DNA from: Marinimicrococcus sp033875255 | GTDB lineage: Bacteria > Pseudomonadota > Alphaproteobacteria > Geminicoccales > Geminicoccaceae | Reading direction: 5' to 3' | DNA: 60,020 nucleotides | Assembly: GCA_033875255.1 (NCBI GenBank) | Contig: JAWZSN010000031.1 | Span: 1 to 60,020 of the forward strand | Shown here: positions 1 to 9,474 of the stretch, piece after piece | How the letters are laid out: every line of letters begins with the position of its first letter | Numbering within the stretch: position 1 is the first letter of the stretch | Program-made: the position numbers and the translations under genes | Notes under the pieces: model-generated | Database searches by the model: none | What the model was told of the DNA's origin: nothing | The model's input: the letters and a program-made list of their open reading frames with translations, nothing else

Positions 1-138
1 GCGCGTCGAGGCGGCGATCAACCGCCTGAAGGACTTCCGCCGCATCGCCACCCGCTACGACAAGCTCGCCGCCAACTTCCAGTCCGCCGTGGCCCTGGCG
101 GCCGTCGCGGCCTTCTGGATCTGATTGAGTCCGGACCC
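1..138 (+). mobile_element. Right end of an IS5-family (IS427-like) insertion sequence
   Basis: The window opens inside an insertion sequence. The transposase tail stops at 124 and is followed by GAGTCCGGACCC (127-138), which matches the type of terminal repeat seen in IS427-group elements. The next bases, TAA (139-141), would be half of a 2-3 bp target duplication. The left end lies outside the window, so the element may be complete there. The low-GC sequence after 139 belongs to an interrupted native gene. Confidence 0.75.
2..124 (+). CDS. IS5-family transposase, C-terminal fragment (cut by window edge)
   Basis: Forty codons are visible, ending in TGA at 122-124. The reading INRLKDFRRIATRYDKLAAN is the typical C-terminal signature of IS5/IS427 transposases: the end of the RNase H-like DDE domain, with the conserved R-x-A-T-R-Y-[DE]-K-L motif. 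The catalytic aspartates lie upstream of the window, so activity cannot be judged. No frame damage is visible in this part. The stop codon lies 15 bases from the inferred right end of the element, the usual compact arrangement. Confidence 0.85.
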   Translation, partial: RVEAAINRLKDFRRIATRYDKLAANFQSAVALAAVAAFWI

Positions 139-369
139 TAATATGAAGCTGACGAATGCATCAACGATAACTCTCCTGAAAAACAGCCAATTTGCAATGC
201 TTATAACTATCATTATAGTGAAAAATTCCGAAAGAGTGCGCGAGTACTCCACTCCGCTCGGGAATGCGTAGCTCCAGAACATAATCAGATACAGGTACAC
301 CAAAGATAGAGCGGACAAAATCAGAAAGGTTGTAGCGAAAGCCACGCTGCGCAGCATTGCCATTATCAT
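139..369 (-). pseudogene. Small two-helix membrane protein truncated by the IS5-type insertion
   Basis: This minus-strand frame starts at ATG 369, chosen because GGAGG lies 7 bases upstream. It encodes MIMAMLRSVAFATTFLILSA, then a second hydrophobic stretch ending in ANWLFFRR. About 76 native residues are present. The frame then runs into the insertion sequence at 138 and continues on the antisense of the transposase to a stop near 55, so the native C terminus is lost. Base composition is clearly lower in GC than the neighbours, which suggests transferred DNA. I do not recognise the family. It is plausibly an inner-membrane protein, but it could equally be a small accessory gene of unknown role. 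Confidence 0.5.
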
Positions 370-393
370 GATGATGCCTCCAGAGGGCGCCAT

Positions 394-935
394 CGTGGTT
401 CGCGACGGCTATCAATCGTTCTGGTCTCGGCAGCGATGACGTATGGCGGCTTGCTGACATCGCACCCGATCCACGCCTGCATCAGTTTCCGCTTCATCAG
501 CCAAGCCATCCTGTGCCTGGCATCAAGGCGGCAGCCCAGCCCGACCGAGCCGGGTTGCCCTCTCCTATGCGTCAGATGGCAAGTTAGGAGGAGCGGCGTC
601 GTCATCTTCGGCTTGTCCTCGCGAAACACAGCGCCGGCACCCCCTTCTGGTGTGGAGCCGGTGTGACCGCCGCATTCGCACGCGAACCCGCCGCCGCAGC
701 GCATGACAATCCGCGACTCCATGCACCGCTCCTCCGTCCCGGGCGTTCACCTTTGGTTAATCATACCGGGCAAGATTAACGGGATGATAGTGTCCGCGGA
801 TGGCGCGGTCAGCCCATCGGCACGAGGCAGACGACCGGAAAAAGAGAAAGCAGCCGCGCGCAGCGCCTTGCGCGGCGGTGTGGACGCGGATCGCCGCGCC
901 GGCAGCCGGCTGGCCTCGTCGGCGGCGCCTGTGCC
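394..935. other. Intergenic stretch with no convincing gene
   Basis: Open frames here (for example on the plus strand from 436 and 703) are arginine- and proline-rich shadows without a ribosome binding site or a family signature. The only recognisable structure is the hairpin/terminator-like repeat at 838-876, listed separately. A minus-strand stretch reading IGCDVSK near 470 resembles the start of IS110 transposases, but it is too short to call. Confidence 0.5.
838..876 (-). terminator. Hairpin with pyrimidine tract, copy A of a dispersed terminator-like repeat
   Basis: On the minus strand, GCCGCGC pairs with GCGCGGC around the loop AAGGCGCTGC (853-876). It is followed by GCTTTCTCTTTTT (838-850). 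It lies 60 bases beyond the stop of the DUF1264 gene and is oriented to terminate it. The same core recurs at 44607, 46944, 48060, 56316, 56411, 57601 and 57757. Confidence 0.6.
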
Positions 936-1720
<785 letters not shown>

Positions 1721-2083
1721 TGCTGCAATCTCCGGCATGAGGAACGGGCTCCGGCAAGGCTCCCGCCGGAACGCCGGCGGCAAGGCGAGGGTGAAAACTG
1801 CCGGAGGTTTTTTCTGTTCCCTCCGGCCTGTTCTCTCCGGCCTGTTTCCTCCGGGCGGCCCTGTTCCCTCCCGGCGGCCGGAGCGGCGTCGGCTCGTCCC
1901 GCCGCCCGAACCGCTACTCACGACGACGCGAGGGATGCTCGTGGCCGCCGTGGCCTCGATCATCCATGTCCCGGTCGATGACATCCACCTGCTGGTCCGG
2001 GAGCGTTGCGGACAGTCCTACGGGCCGGGCCTCCTGTGGTCGCGGTCGAGCGGATGCTCCCTGAGGGAGGCGGCCTGCGGCGC
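1721..2083. other. Intergenic stretch upstream of the DUF1264 gene
   Basis: No gene is supported here. It holds the presumed promoter region of the DUF1264 gene and a pyrimidine-rich run (1805-1870) in which CTCCGGCCTGTT occurs in close tandem. The right edge is the CTAG target of the IS481 copy. Confidence 0.4.
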
Positions 2084-2088
2084 CTAGC

Positions 2089-3134
2089 TGTGAACTTTCA
2101 GGAGGTCGTCCATCCGGCTCCGACCGGGGAAGCTGAAGTTGTCGAGGCTTTGGCGACCCGCGGAGGAACCGGATGGACGTCCACCGGAATGCCAGCCTCG
2201 ACCCCGCGCGGCCCCGAACAGCCGGTGCATCGCGTGCTGCAACGGGCGGGCCGGGCAGAGCCGTCGCGGCGGCCCTAGGCGTGTGGTGGCGCACCCTCCG
2301 CGAGCGGGTGCGCCGCTGTCGCGAGGAGGGCGCCGCCGGTCTGCTGGACCGCAGCTCGCGGCCGCATCGCTCGCCCAACCGTGCATCCCAGGCCGTTGAA
2401 GACCGGACCCTTGGCACTGCGGCGCCGGCGCCGGACCGGCAAGCAGATCGCCGCCGGGGCCGGTGTCTCGCCGGCCACGGTGAGCCGCATCCTGCCGCGG
2501 CACGGCATCAGCCGCCTGCGGGACCTGGAGCCGGCGGAGCCCGCCCGCCGCTACGAACGCTGCCATCCGGGCGGGTCGATCCGTCTCGACATCAGGAAAC
2601 CGGCCCGCTTCCACCGGGTCGGTCACCGCATCACCGGGAACGGCGCCAGAGCTCGGATGGCGCCGGCCGGGAGTTCGTCCACGTCTGCATCGACGACGTC
2701 AGAAGCGTCGCCCATGTCGACATCCTCCCCGACGAGCGCAAGGCCCGACGAGCGCAAGGAAAGCGCGGTGGCCTTCCTGGAGGCGGCTGTCGCCTCGTAC
2801 GGGCGGCTCGGCATCGACGTCGACCGGGTGATGACCGACAACGGAGCCTGCTACCTCTCCAGGGCCTTCCGCCAAGCCTGCAAACGCCTCGGCCTGCGCC
2901 ATGTCAGGACCCGCCCCTACACCCCGAAGACCAATGGCAAGGCGGAACGCTTCATCCAGACCGCCCTCCGCGAATGGGCCTACGCCCTTGCCTACCAGTC
3001 CTCGGCCTGCCGCGCAGACGCCCTGCCACATTGGCTCCATGCCTATAACTGGCACAGACCCCATGGCAGCCTGGGAGACAAGCCACCCATCAGCCGCCTC
3101 GGCCTCAGCGCGGACAACCTCCTGCGAGTCCACA
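2089..3134 (+). mobile_element. IS481-family insertion sequence (decayed copy)
   Basis: The ends are imperfect inverted repeats. The left begins TGTGAACTTTCAGGAGG at 2089 and the right ends with CCTCCTGCGAGTCCACA at 3134. Both are flanked by CTAG (2084-2087 and 3136-3139), matching the NCTAGN target known for IS481 elements. The transposase inside is broken. The outermost 22 bases at each end, including CTAG, match at 19 positions. Confidence 0.8.
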
Positions 3135-3139
3135 GCTAG
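2173..3139 (+). pseudogene. IS481-family transposase, multiply frameshifted
   Basis: The frame from ATG 2173 (MDVHRNASLDP) gives the helix-turn-helix start and AGLLDRSSRPHRSPN. The reading then moves to a second frame with TGKQIAAGAGVSPATVSR and DLEPAEPARRYE. Next it moves back for EFVHVCIDDV, and again for SAVAFLEAAV, VMTDNGACYLS, RTRPYTPKTNGKAERFIQT and the rve-type C terminus. At least three frame changes and a locally duplicated stretch near 2740-2760 mean no full-length protein can be made. The DDE residues that can be seen are D in CIDD, D in TDNG and E in KAERF. The TAG stop (3137-3139) is formed by the CTAG target itself. Confidence 0.85.
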
Positions 3140-3307
3140 GGCGGGCCCGGTCCGGGGGCGGGAAGGCTGCGACGGCCGCAAGGGCGGCGGGAGGCCGGTC
3201 CTTGATGTACGAGGCGGCGGCGCATGGGGCCGTTCCCGTCGAGGCTCCGGCTCTCGTGACCGTGCGTGCGGTTGCCGGCGGGCTGGCGGGTGACGGCGAG
3301 GAAAGGC

Positions 3308-3940
3308 TCAGGCGGGCGCGGTCGCGAGGGCCTGCCGGAGGGCCGCGTTCTCGCGCTCGAGCGCGGCGATCCGCTCGCGCACGGGCGCCAGGGATTTCTC
3401 GAGCTCCTCGGCGGTGAAGCGGGGCGTGATGTGCTGGGGGCAGTTCCAGTCGAAGGCCTCGACCTCGATGAGCACGGCCCGCTCGATGCGCGCCGTGTAG
3501 AAGGGCATCCGGAGCCTTGCCGCCAGATCGGGCTGCTCCTCCTCCCCGGCGATGCGGGCGCGGCCCAGGAGCTTGAGGCGCCGGCGGTTCGCGTGGTCGA
3601 GGAGGATGAGGGCCACCCGGTCGTCGTGGAGCAGGTTGCCGGCGCTCACATATTGCCGGTTGCCGCTGAAGTCGGCGAAGCCCAGCAACCGCTCGCCCAG
3701 CACCTTCAAAAAGCCCGGCGGGCCGCCGCGATGCTGGACATAAGGCCAGCCCGAGCTGGAGACCGAGGCCATGAGGAAGCTGTCGCGGGCGGCGATGAAG
3801 CCTGCCTCGCGGGCGCCCAGCCGGTCGTTCGGCGGCACCTCCCCCTCCTCCAGCCGCCGGTAGGACTCGCGGGAGCCGAACCGCTCCTGGAGCGCCTTGA
3901 CCTCCTCGGTGAACAGCAGGCTGGCGAAACGGTGTGCCAT
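3308..3940 (-). CDS. Pyridoxamine 5'-phosphate oxidase-like flavin-binding protein
   Basis: The 210-residue protein has the split-barrel flavin-binding fold of the PNPOx superfamily: SFLMASVSSSGWPYVQHRGG, then FADFSGNRQYVSAGNL, VALILLDHANRRRLKLLGRA and the C-terminal NCPQHITPRF. These belong to the general-stress/flavin-reductase-like branch rather than true PdxH. The likely role is an FMN- or F420-type oxidoreductase of unknown substrate in the cytoplasm. A short coiled coil (IAALERENAALRQAL) ends the protein. ATG 3940 was chosen for AGGAGGAG 8 bases upstream; an upstream in-frame start would give an arginine-rich extension. It is divergent from a LysR gene 124 bases away, which may control it. 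Confidence 0.8.
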   Translation of the reverse strand: MAHRFASLLFTEEVKALQERFGSRESYRRLEEGEVPPNDRLGAREAGFIAARDSFLMASVSSSGWPYVQHRGGPPGFLKVLGERLLGFADFSGNRQYVSAGNLLHDDRVALILLDHANRRRLKLLGRARIAGEEEQPDLAARLRMPFYTARIERAVLIEVEAFDWNCPQHITPRFTAEELEKSLAPVRERIAALERENAALRQALATAPA

Positions 3941-4064
3941 CGGGAAGGCTCCTCCTGCGGACCGGGCGGGTCCTCTTGCCCGGCGGCCGGAGAATGACAA
4001 TTTCCCGTCCGGGCGTTAATCTCCCCAGACGGCAACTCATCATTTCAGGTAGCGGAACGATCGC

Positions 4065-4997
4065 GTGGACCGCCTGCAGTCGATGAGCGTCTTCACGGCA
4101 GTGGCCGAGGACGAGAGCTTCGCCGGAGCGGCGCGGCGGCTGGGGCTCTCCCCGCCGGCGGTGACCAGGGCGGTGGCGGCCATCGAGGAGCGGCTGGGGA
4201 TCCGCCTGCTCCACCGCACCACCCGCAGCGTCCGGCTCACCGAGGCGGGCGGGCGCTATCTGGAGGACTGCCGGCGCATCCTGGCGGAGATCGAGGAGGC
4301 CGAGGAGGCGGCCGCCGGCCTGCACCGCGAGCCGCGCGGCCAGCTCGCCCTCACCGCCCCGGTGCTGTTCGGGCGGATGCACGTGACACCGCTGCTGCTG
4401 GACTTCCTCGCCCTCCATCCGCAGCTCGCCGCGCGCACGCTGTTCGTCGACCGCGTCGTGAACCTGATGGAGGAAGGGGTCGACGTGGCGGTGCGGATCG
4501 CCGAGCTGCCGGATTCGGGCCTCACCGCGCTCAAGGTGGGCTCGGTGCGCCGGGTGCTGGTGGCCTCGCCCGGCTATCTGGCGGAGCACGGCGGGCCGCG
4601 CGAGCCGGCGGAGCTCGTACACCACCGCACCATCGCCTTTCGCGGACTGGCACCGGTGGCGGAGTGGCCCTTCCGGCGGAGCGGCGGGGAGATCGCGGTG
4701 CGCCCGGCCCCCTGGCTCACGGTGAACACCGCCGAGATGGCGATCACCGCGGCGCTGCGCGGCGGCGGGATCGCCCGGGTGCTCTCCTACATGGTGGCAC
4801 CCGAGCTCGAAGCGGGTCGGCTTCGGGTGGTGCTGGAGGCGTTCGAGGCGGCACCGCTGCCGGTCCATCTCGTGCACCAGGAGGGGCGGCGGGTCTCGGC
4901 CCGGGTGCGCGCCTTCGTGGACTTCGCCGCCGCCCGGCTGCGCGCCGAGCCGGCGCTGGCCGCTTCCGGCGCTTTCCCTCAGAGCTCGCCGGGGTAG
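4065..4997 (+). CDS. LysR-family transcriptional regulator
   Basis: The 310-residue protein opens with a winged helix-turn-helix (MSVFTAVAEDESFAGAARRL, then LSPPAVTRAVAAIEERLGIR), followed by LLHRTTRSVRLTEAG. A periplasmic-binding-like effector domain follows, of the subgroup typified by GQLALTAPVLFGRMHVTPLL. GTG 4065 is taken as start, and an internal ATG at 4083 is possible. Divergence from the PNPOx-like gene 124 bases away suggests it regulates that gene and itself, the common LysR arrangement. Its last codons overlap the 3' end of rodA on the other strand by 19 bases. The effector is unknown. Confidence 0.9.
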   Translation: MDRLQSMSVFTAVAEDESFAGAARRLGLSPPAVTRAVAAIEERLGIRLLHRTTRSVRLTEAGGRYLEDCRRILAEIEEAEEAAAGLHREPRGQLALTAPVLFGRMHVTPLLLDFLALHPQLAARTLFVDRVVNLMEEGVDVAVRIAELPDSGLTALKVGSVRRVLVASPGYLAEHGGPREPAELVHHRTIAFRGLAPVAEWPFRRSGGEIAVRPAPWLTVNTAEMAITAALRGGGIARVLSYMVAPELEAGRLRVVLEAFEAAPLPVHLVHQEGRRVSARVRAFVDFAAARLRAEPALAASGAFPQSSPG

Positions 4998-6121
4998 CGG
5001 GGTATCGGCGTGTGGCGGTGGATGTCGACGCTCAAGAGCAGACCGAAGCTCGCCAGCACGGTGAGCATGGCGGTGCCCCCATAGGAGATGAGCGGCAGCG
5101 GCACGCCCACCACCGGGATCAGGCCGGTCACCATGGCGACGTTGATGACGACGTAGAGGGTGAAGTTGCAGGCCACACCCATGGCCAGCAGGCGGCCGAA
5201 CTGGTGGGTGCAGCGCAGGGCCACGACGAGGGCGGCGAGGATCACCGCCAGATAGAGGGCGAGCACCAGGACAGCACCGGCAAAGCCGGTCTCCTCGGCC
5301 AGCATGGTGAAGGCGAAGTCGGTCTGCTTTTCCGGCAGGAAGCTGAGCTGGGCCTGCGAGCCCATGAGGAAGCCCTTGCCCCAGAGGCCGCCCGAGCCGA
5401 GCGCGATCTTGGACTGGATGATGTGGTAGCCGGCACCCAGCGGATCGCGCTCGGGGTCGAGGAAGGTGAAGACCCGCTGGCGCTGGTAGTCGTGCAGGTT
5501 GGCCCAAGCGACCGGCAGGGCCGCAGCCCCGAGGCCGCCCACCAGGGCGAACTTCCAAAGCCGCACGCCTGCCAGGAACAGCACCGCGGTGCCGGCTGCC
5601 AGCAGGGTCACCGCCGTGCCGAGATCGGGCTGGACCAGCACCAGGGCCGCCGGCAGGACGATCATCAAGACAGGCGGGAGCAGGCTCAGCGGCCGGCGCA
5701 GGTCGCGCAGATAGGCACCGTGCAGGTAGCGCGCCAGCACCAGGACCAGCGCCACTTTCATGAGCTCGGAAGGCTGGAGCTGGATGACCCCGAGATCGAT
5801 CCAGCGCTGGGCTCCCTTGTTCACCTCGCCCATGACCTCGACCACGACCAGAAGACCGAGAACCAGTCCGTAGGCCGCATAGGCCCAGCGGAAGAACAGC
5901 CGCACGTCGACCAGCGCCAGCACCAGCATGACGCCCATGCCGGCTGCCAGGCGCATCAGGTGGCGGAGCGCCCATGGCTCCTGCGAGCCGCCGCCGGCCG
6001 AGTAGAGCACGCCATAGCCGATGGCCCCGATGACCGCGACCAGCGCCACGAACGGCCAGTGCAGCCGGCGGATCTTCTGCCCGAGGCCGGAGCCGGGGCG
6101 CAGATGCTCGTGCGCCATCAT
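4979..6121 (-). CDS. rodA: Peptidoglycan glycosyltransferase RodA (SEDS family)
   Basis: RodA polymerises lipid II glycan strands in the rod-complex (elongasome) together with PBP2 in the inner membrane. The protein is about 380 residues with many membrane segments. Family signatures are LVQPDLGTAV, GVIQLQPSELMKVALVL, GYHIIQSKIALGSGGLWGKG, LPEKQTDFAFTMLAEETGF and VGVPLPLISYGGTAMLT. ATG 6121 overlaps the mrdA stop (ATGATG/TGA) and lies 8 bases after GGAGGGA; the adjacent ATG at 6118 is equally possible. It is the last gene of the mreBCD-mrdA-rodA operon. Confidence 0.95.
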   Translation of the reverse strand: MMAHEHLRPGSGLGQKIRRLHWPFVALVAVIGAIGYGVLYSAGGGSQEPWALRHLMRLAAGMGVMLVLALVDVRLFFRWAYAAYGLVLGLLVVVEVMGEVNKGAQRWIDLGVIQLQPSELMKVALVLVLARYLHGAYLRDLRRPLSLLPPVLMIVLPAALVLVQPDLGTAVTLLAAGTAVLFLAGVRLWKFALVGGLGAAALPVAWANLHDYQRQRVFTFLDPERDPLGAGYHIIQSKIALGSGGLWGKGFLMGSQAQLSFLPEKQTDFAFTMLAEETGFAGAVLVLALYLAVILAALVVALRCTHQFGRLLAMGVACNFTLYVVINVAMVTGLIPVVGVPLPLISYGGTAMLTVLASFGLLLSVDIHRHTPIPRYPGEL

Positions 6122-7977
6122 TGCCGCTGTCCCTCCAGGCCGCTGATCTGCAACGGCCCGCCGCCCGGCGCCAGCTCCAGGGTACGCTTCATGATGTCCC
6201 GGGCGATCGGTGCGGCGGTAGCCGAGCCGCTGTCGCCGTGGTCGACGATGACCGAGACCGCATAGCGCGGCGCCTCGACCGGGGCGAAGCAGACGAAGAG
6301 CGCATGATCGCGATGCTCGCGCGGCCGGTCCTTGCGCTTGTGCGCGCCGCTTGCCCGCTCGGCCTTGGTGATGCGGCGGACCTGCGAGGTGCCGGTCTTG
6401 CCGGCCATGGCCACGCCCAGCCCCTGGAGCGCGGCGGCGCGGGCGGTGCCGCGGCTGCCGTTCACCACCTCGTTCATGCCGGCCAGGATCGGCGCCAGAT
6501 GCTCGGCCGCGAAGCCGAGATCGGCCGCCGCGCCGGGCTGGCCCTGCGCGCTGCGCGCCAGCCACGGCTCGACCGCGCGCCCGCCATTGGCGAGCCTTGC
6601 GGTCATCACCGCGAGCTGCAGCGGTGTGGCCAGCATGAAGCCCTGGCCGATACCGGTGATCAGCGTCTCGCCCTTCTGCCAGGGCACGCCGAAGCGCTCG
6701 CGCTTCCATTGGCTTGTGGGCGCGAGACCGCCCTTCTCGCCGGGCAGATCGATGCCGGTGGGGCCGCCCAGTCCCAGCCGCCGCGACACGGCGGCAAGGC
6801 CATCGACGCCGACGCGGCGCGCCATCTCGTAGAAGAAGATGTCGCAGGACTGCGCCAGCGCCTGCTCGAGCTGCAGCCGCCCGTGGCCGTGCTGCTTCCA
6901 GCAGTGGAAGCGGGCATTGCCCAGGACCATGTAGCCCGGGCAGAACACCTCGGTCCTGGGCGTCGCCACGCCTGCCTCGAGGGCCGCCAGCGCGGTGACC
7001 ATCTTGAAGGTCGAGCCCGGCGGGTACTCGCCGCGGATGCACTTGTTGACGAGCGGGTGGAACGGATCCGCGACGAGCGCCTGCCAGAGCTCGGTGCTGA
7101 TGCCTCGAGCGAAGGCGCGCGGGTCGTAGCTCGGCACCGAGACCATGGCGAGCACCGCGCCGGAATGCACATCCATGACCACGGCGCTGGCCGAGAGCTG
7201 CTCTGCCAGCCGCTCGAAGCAGAAGCGCTGGAGATCGAGGTCGAGGCTGAGCTTCAGGTCGGCCCCTGCGTCGCCCTCGTGCCGCTCGAGCTCGCGGATC
7301 TCGCGGCCGACCGCGTTGACCTCGACCCTGAGCAGCCCGGCCCTGCCGCGCAACGCCGCGTCATGGCTGCGCTCGACGCCGTTCTTGCCGATGCGGAACT
7401 CGGGCAGCTGGAGGAGCGGGTCGGGATCCTGCTGCAGCTCCTCGCGGCTCACCGCCCCCACATAGCCCAGGATGTGCGAGACGGTGCTGCCGTAGGGATA
7501 TTGGCGCAGCAGGCCGGCATCGAGCATCACGCCCGGCAGATCGGGGCTGCGCACGGCGATGCTGGCGACCTGCTCCCAGCTCAGATCCTCGCGCACCACC
7601 ACCGGCACGAAGGCCCGCAAAGAGCGCGCCTGGCGCTCGATCTCGTCGATGCGCCCGGCACTCAGCGGCACGATCATCGCCAGCCGCTCGAGCACCCCAC
7701 GCAGGTCCCGGGCCTGCTCGCGCACGACCCGCACCCGGTAGGTGGGCATGTTGGTGGCCAGGGGACGGCCGAGCCGGTCGAGGATACGGCCCCGCGGCGG
7801 GACGATCAGCCGCTCGCTGATGCGGTTGTCGTCGGCCAGCAGGCGCCAGGTGGCGTTCTCCTCGACCTGAAGGTTCCACAAGCGTGCGGCGAGCAGGCCG
7901 AACAGGCCCGTCTGCACGCCCCCCACGAGAAGCGCGCGACGGGTGAAGGAGCGGGCACGATCACCTTCCAGGCGCAT
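6118..7977 (-). CDS. mrdA: Penicillin-binding protein 2, elongation transpeptidase
   Basis: The 619-residue class B penicillin-binding protein cross-links peptidoglycan during side-wall growth and works with RodA. It has an N-terminal membrane anchor (LLVGGVQTGLFGLLAARLWN) and a dimerisation/pedestal domain starting PPRGRILDRLGRPLATN. The transpeptidase domain carries the three active-site motifs: STFK (322-325), SCD (about 377) and KTGT (527-530). Length is normal for MrdA. The start overlaps the end of mreD by 17 bases and the stop overlaps rodA, so translation is probably coupled. Confidence 0.95.
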   Translation of the reverse strand: MRLEGDRARSFTRRALLVGGVQTGLFGLLAARLWNLQVEENATWRLLADDNRISERLIVPPRGRILDRLGRPLATNMPTYRVRVVREQARDLRGVLERLAMIVPLSAGRIDEIERQARSLRAFVPVVVREDLSWEQVASIAVRSPDLPGVMLDAGLLRQYPYGSTVSHILGYVGAVSREELQQDPDPLLQLPEFRIGKNGVERSHDAALRGRAGLLRVEVNAVGREIRELERHEGDAGADLKLSLDLDLQRFCFERLAEQLSASAVVMDVHSGAVLAMVSVPSYDPRAFARGISTELWQALVADPFHPLVNKCIRGEYPPGSTFKMVTALAALEAGVATPRTEVFCPGYMVLGNARFHCWKQHGHGRLQLEQALAQSCDIFFYEMARRVGVDGLAAVSRRLGLGGPTGIDLPGEKGGLAPTSQWKRERFGVPWQKGETLITGIGQGFMLATPLQLAVMTARLANGGRAVEPWLARSAQGQPGAAADLGFAAEHLAPILAGMNEVVNGSRGTARAAALQGLGVAMAGKTGTSQVRRITKAERASGAHKRKDRPREHRDHALFVCFAPVEAPRYAVSVIVDHGDSGSATAAPIARDIMKRTLELAPGGGPLQISGLEGQRQ

Positions 7978-8494
7978 GGGCGGGGGCCGGCAGGAGAGTG
8001 AGGAGGAGGCTCATGAGCCAGGCGACGGCGGGAAAGGCGGCAAGGCTCAAGGTGGCCTCGGCGAAGGCCGGCTGCAGCGACAGGAGGCGGGCCTGCCAGA
8101 GGCTGGCGACGAGCCACGCCACGAGCTCGCTGGTCGCCAGCATCGCCGCGAACCCGATCCACAGGCCGCCGAAGGCGCGCAGATAGAGAAGGCGGCGGCA
8201 GGCGGCGACCGCGACGTGACCGGCCAGCAGCGCCAGCGGGGTGAGGCCGAGCGGCTGGCCGCCGGCGGCATCGGCCACGAGACCCAGGAGGAACAGGACG
8301 CCCGTCGGCAGCAGCCCGGGGCGCAGCGCCAGCCAGTAGTAGGCGACGCTCAGCAGGAGGGAGGGGGCGACCGGCTGCGGGCCGGTGCGCGGGGCCGGCA
8401 GCAGATCGAGGAGAAGAGCCAGGAGCACGGTGAGCGCCGGCAGGCTGCGACGCAGCCCGAGCCCGGCGGCATGGGCGAGGTCGGGGCCGATCAT
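7961..8494 (-). CDS. mreD: Rod shape-determining membrane protein MreD
   Basis: The 177-residue protein is almost entirely hydrophobic, with about five membrane segments and the weakly conserved LGLVADAAGGQPLGLTPLAL motif typical of MreD. MreD sits in the inner membrane and links MreC and MreB to the synthesis enzymes. The assignment rests on topology, this motif, and position between mreC and mrdA. The ATG at 8494 overlaps the mreC TGA in an ATGA arrangement, and the 3' end overlaps mrdA. Confidence 0.9.
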   Translation of the reverse strand: MIGPDLAHAAGLGLRRSLPALTVLLALLLDLLPAPRTGPQPVAPSLLLSVAYYWLALRPGLLPTGVLFLLGLVADAAGGQPLGLTPLALLAGHVAVAACRRLLYLRAFGGLWIGFAAMLATSELVAWLVASLWQARLLSLQPAFAEATLSLAAFPAVAWLMSLLLTLLPAPAHAPGR

Positions 8495-9387
8495 GGAACG
8501 GCCCTCCCCTCCTGCGCCAGCTGGCCCTGCTGCGGTGCCGGCACGCCCTCCCAGACGAGGACCGAGACGTGGTCGAGCCTCTGCCAGTCGACGAGCGGCC
8601 GGACCAGCACCTCCTGCTCGCCGATCTGCACGATCTCGCCGACCAGCAGGCCGGGCGGCAGGATGCCGCCCACGCCCGATGTCAGCACCCGGTCGCCCAC
8701 CGCGAGGCCGGGCGAGAGCGGCAGGAAGCGCAGCCGTGGCAGGGCGCTGTTGTCGCCCTCGAGGATCGCCTGGTCGCGGGTGCGCTCGATCAGCACCGGG
8801 ATACGGGAGTTGAGGTCGGTGAGCAGCAGGACCCGGGCACTGCGCTCGCCCACCTCGACCACCCGGCCGAGAAGGCCGCGCGCCGCCATGACCGCCATGC
8901 CCGGCTCGACCCCGCGGTCGGCGCCGGCGTCGATGAGCCGGCTCTGCACGAAGGCCCCGCCCGAGTCGGCGAGGATCCGGGCGGTGGTGCGAAACGGCGC
9001 CTGCTCGTGGGGCGGCATCGCGAGCAGCTCGCGCAGGGCGGCGTTCTGGGCCCGCAGGCGCAGCGCCTCACCCTCCCAGGCGAGCAGCCGGCGGTTATCC
9101 TCGCGCAGCCTCTCGTTCTCCTCCTGCAGCGCCAGCATCGCGCCCAGCCGGTCGGCGCCCTGGCGCAGTGCACCCAAGGGCTCGTGCAGGAGCTGCAGCG
9201 CGGGCGCGGCGACGTCGCCGGCACGGGTGCCCAGGAACCGCACGAAGCGCACGTCCGCCTTGCTGAGCACGAGCAGAGCGGCCGCCACGAGGACGAGCAG
9301 AACCAGCCCGTAACGTCGCGCCAGCTGGCGCGACGCCAGGCCCAGGCGGGGCCACGAGGGAAGGAGCTGCTTCACGCCGTCAGGCAC
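8491..9387 (-). CDS. mreC: Rod shape-determining protein MreC
   Basis: The 298-residue protein has one N-terminal membrane helix (YGLVLLVLVAAALLVL). A coiled coil follows (LQEENERLREDNRRLLAWEG and onward), then the periplasmic beta-domain with GGAFVQSRLIDAGADRGVE, GLLGRVVEVGERSARVLLLT and DRVLTSGVGGILPPGLLVG. MreC organises the elongasome in the periplasm by contacting PBP2. GTG 9387 is used as start. It lies 87 bases after mreB in the same direction and overlaps mreD by 4 bases. Confidence 0.95.
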   Translation of the reverse strand: MPDGVKQLLPSWPRLGLASRQLARRYGLVLLVLVAAALLVLSKADVRFVRFLGTRAGDVAAPALQLLHEPLGALRQGADRLGAMLALQEENERLREDNRRLLAWEGEALRLRAQNAALRELLAMPPHEQAPFRTTARILADSGGAFVQSRLIDAGADRGVEPGMAVMAARGLLGRVVEVGERSARVLLLTDLNSRIPVLIERTRDQAILEGDNSALPRLRFLPLSPGLAVGDRVLTSGVGGILPPGLLVGEIVQIGEQEVLVRPLVDWQRLDHVSVLVWEGVPAPQQGQLAQEGRAVP

Positions 9388-9474
9388 CGTCCGCCGGCAA
9401 GGGCACGTCCATGCACCCTGAGACTATCGCGCAAGGGCGCGCACTCAAGGGCCGTAGGCCGCCCCGTTGCCGGA

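Noticed and set aside
366..490. Minus-strand IGCDVSK stretch resembling an IS110 transposase start
   Set aside because: Only about seven residues match, the following sequence does not, and there is no ribosome binding site.
3105..5975. Minus-strand open frame of over 900 codons
   Set aside because: It crosses rodA, a LysR gene and a PNPOx gene in wrong frames; its Arg/Gly/Pro-rich composition is a high-GC artefact.
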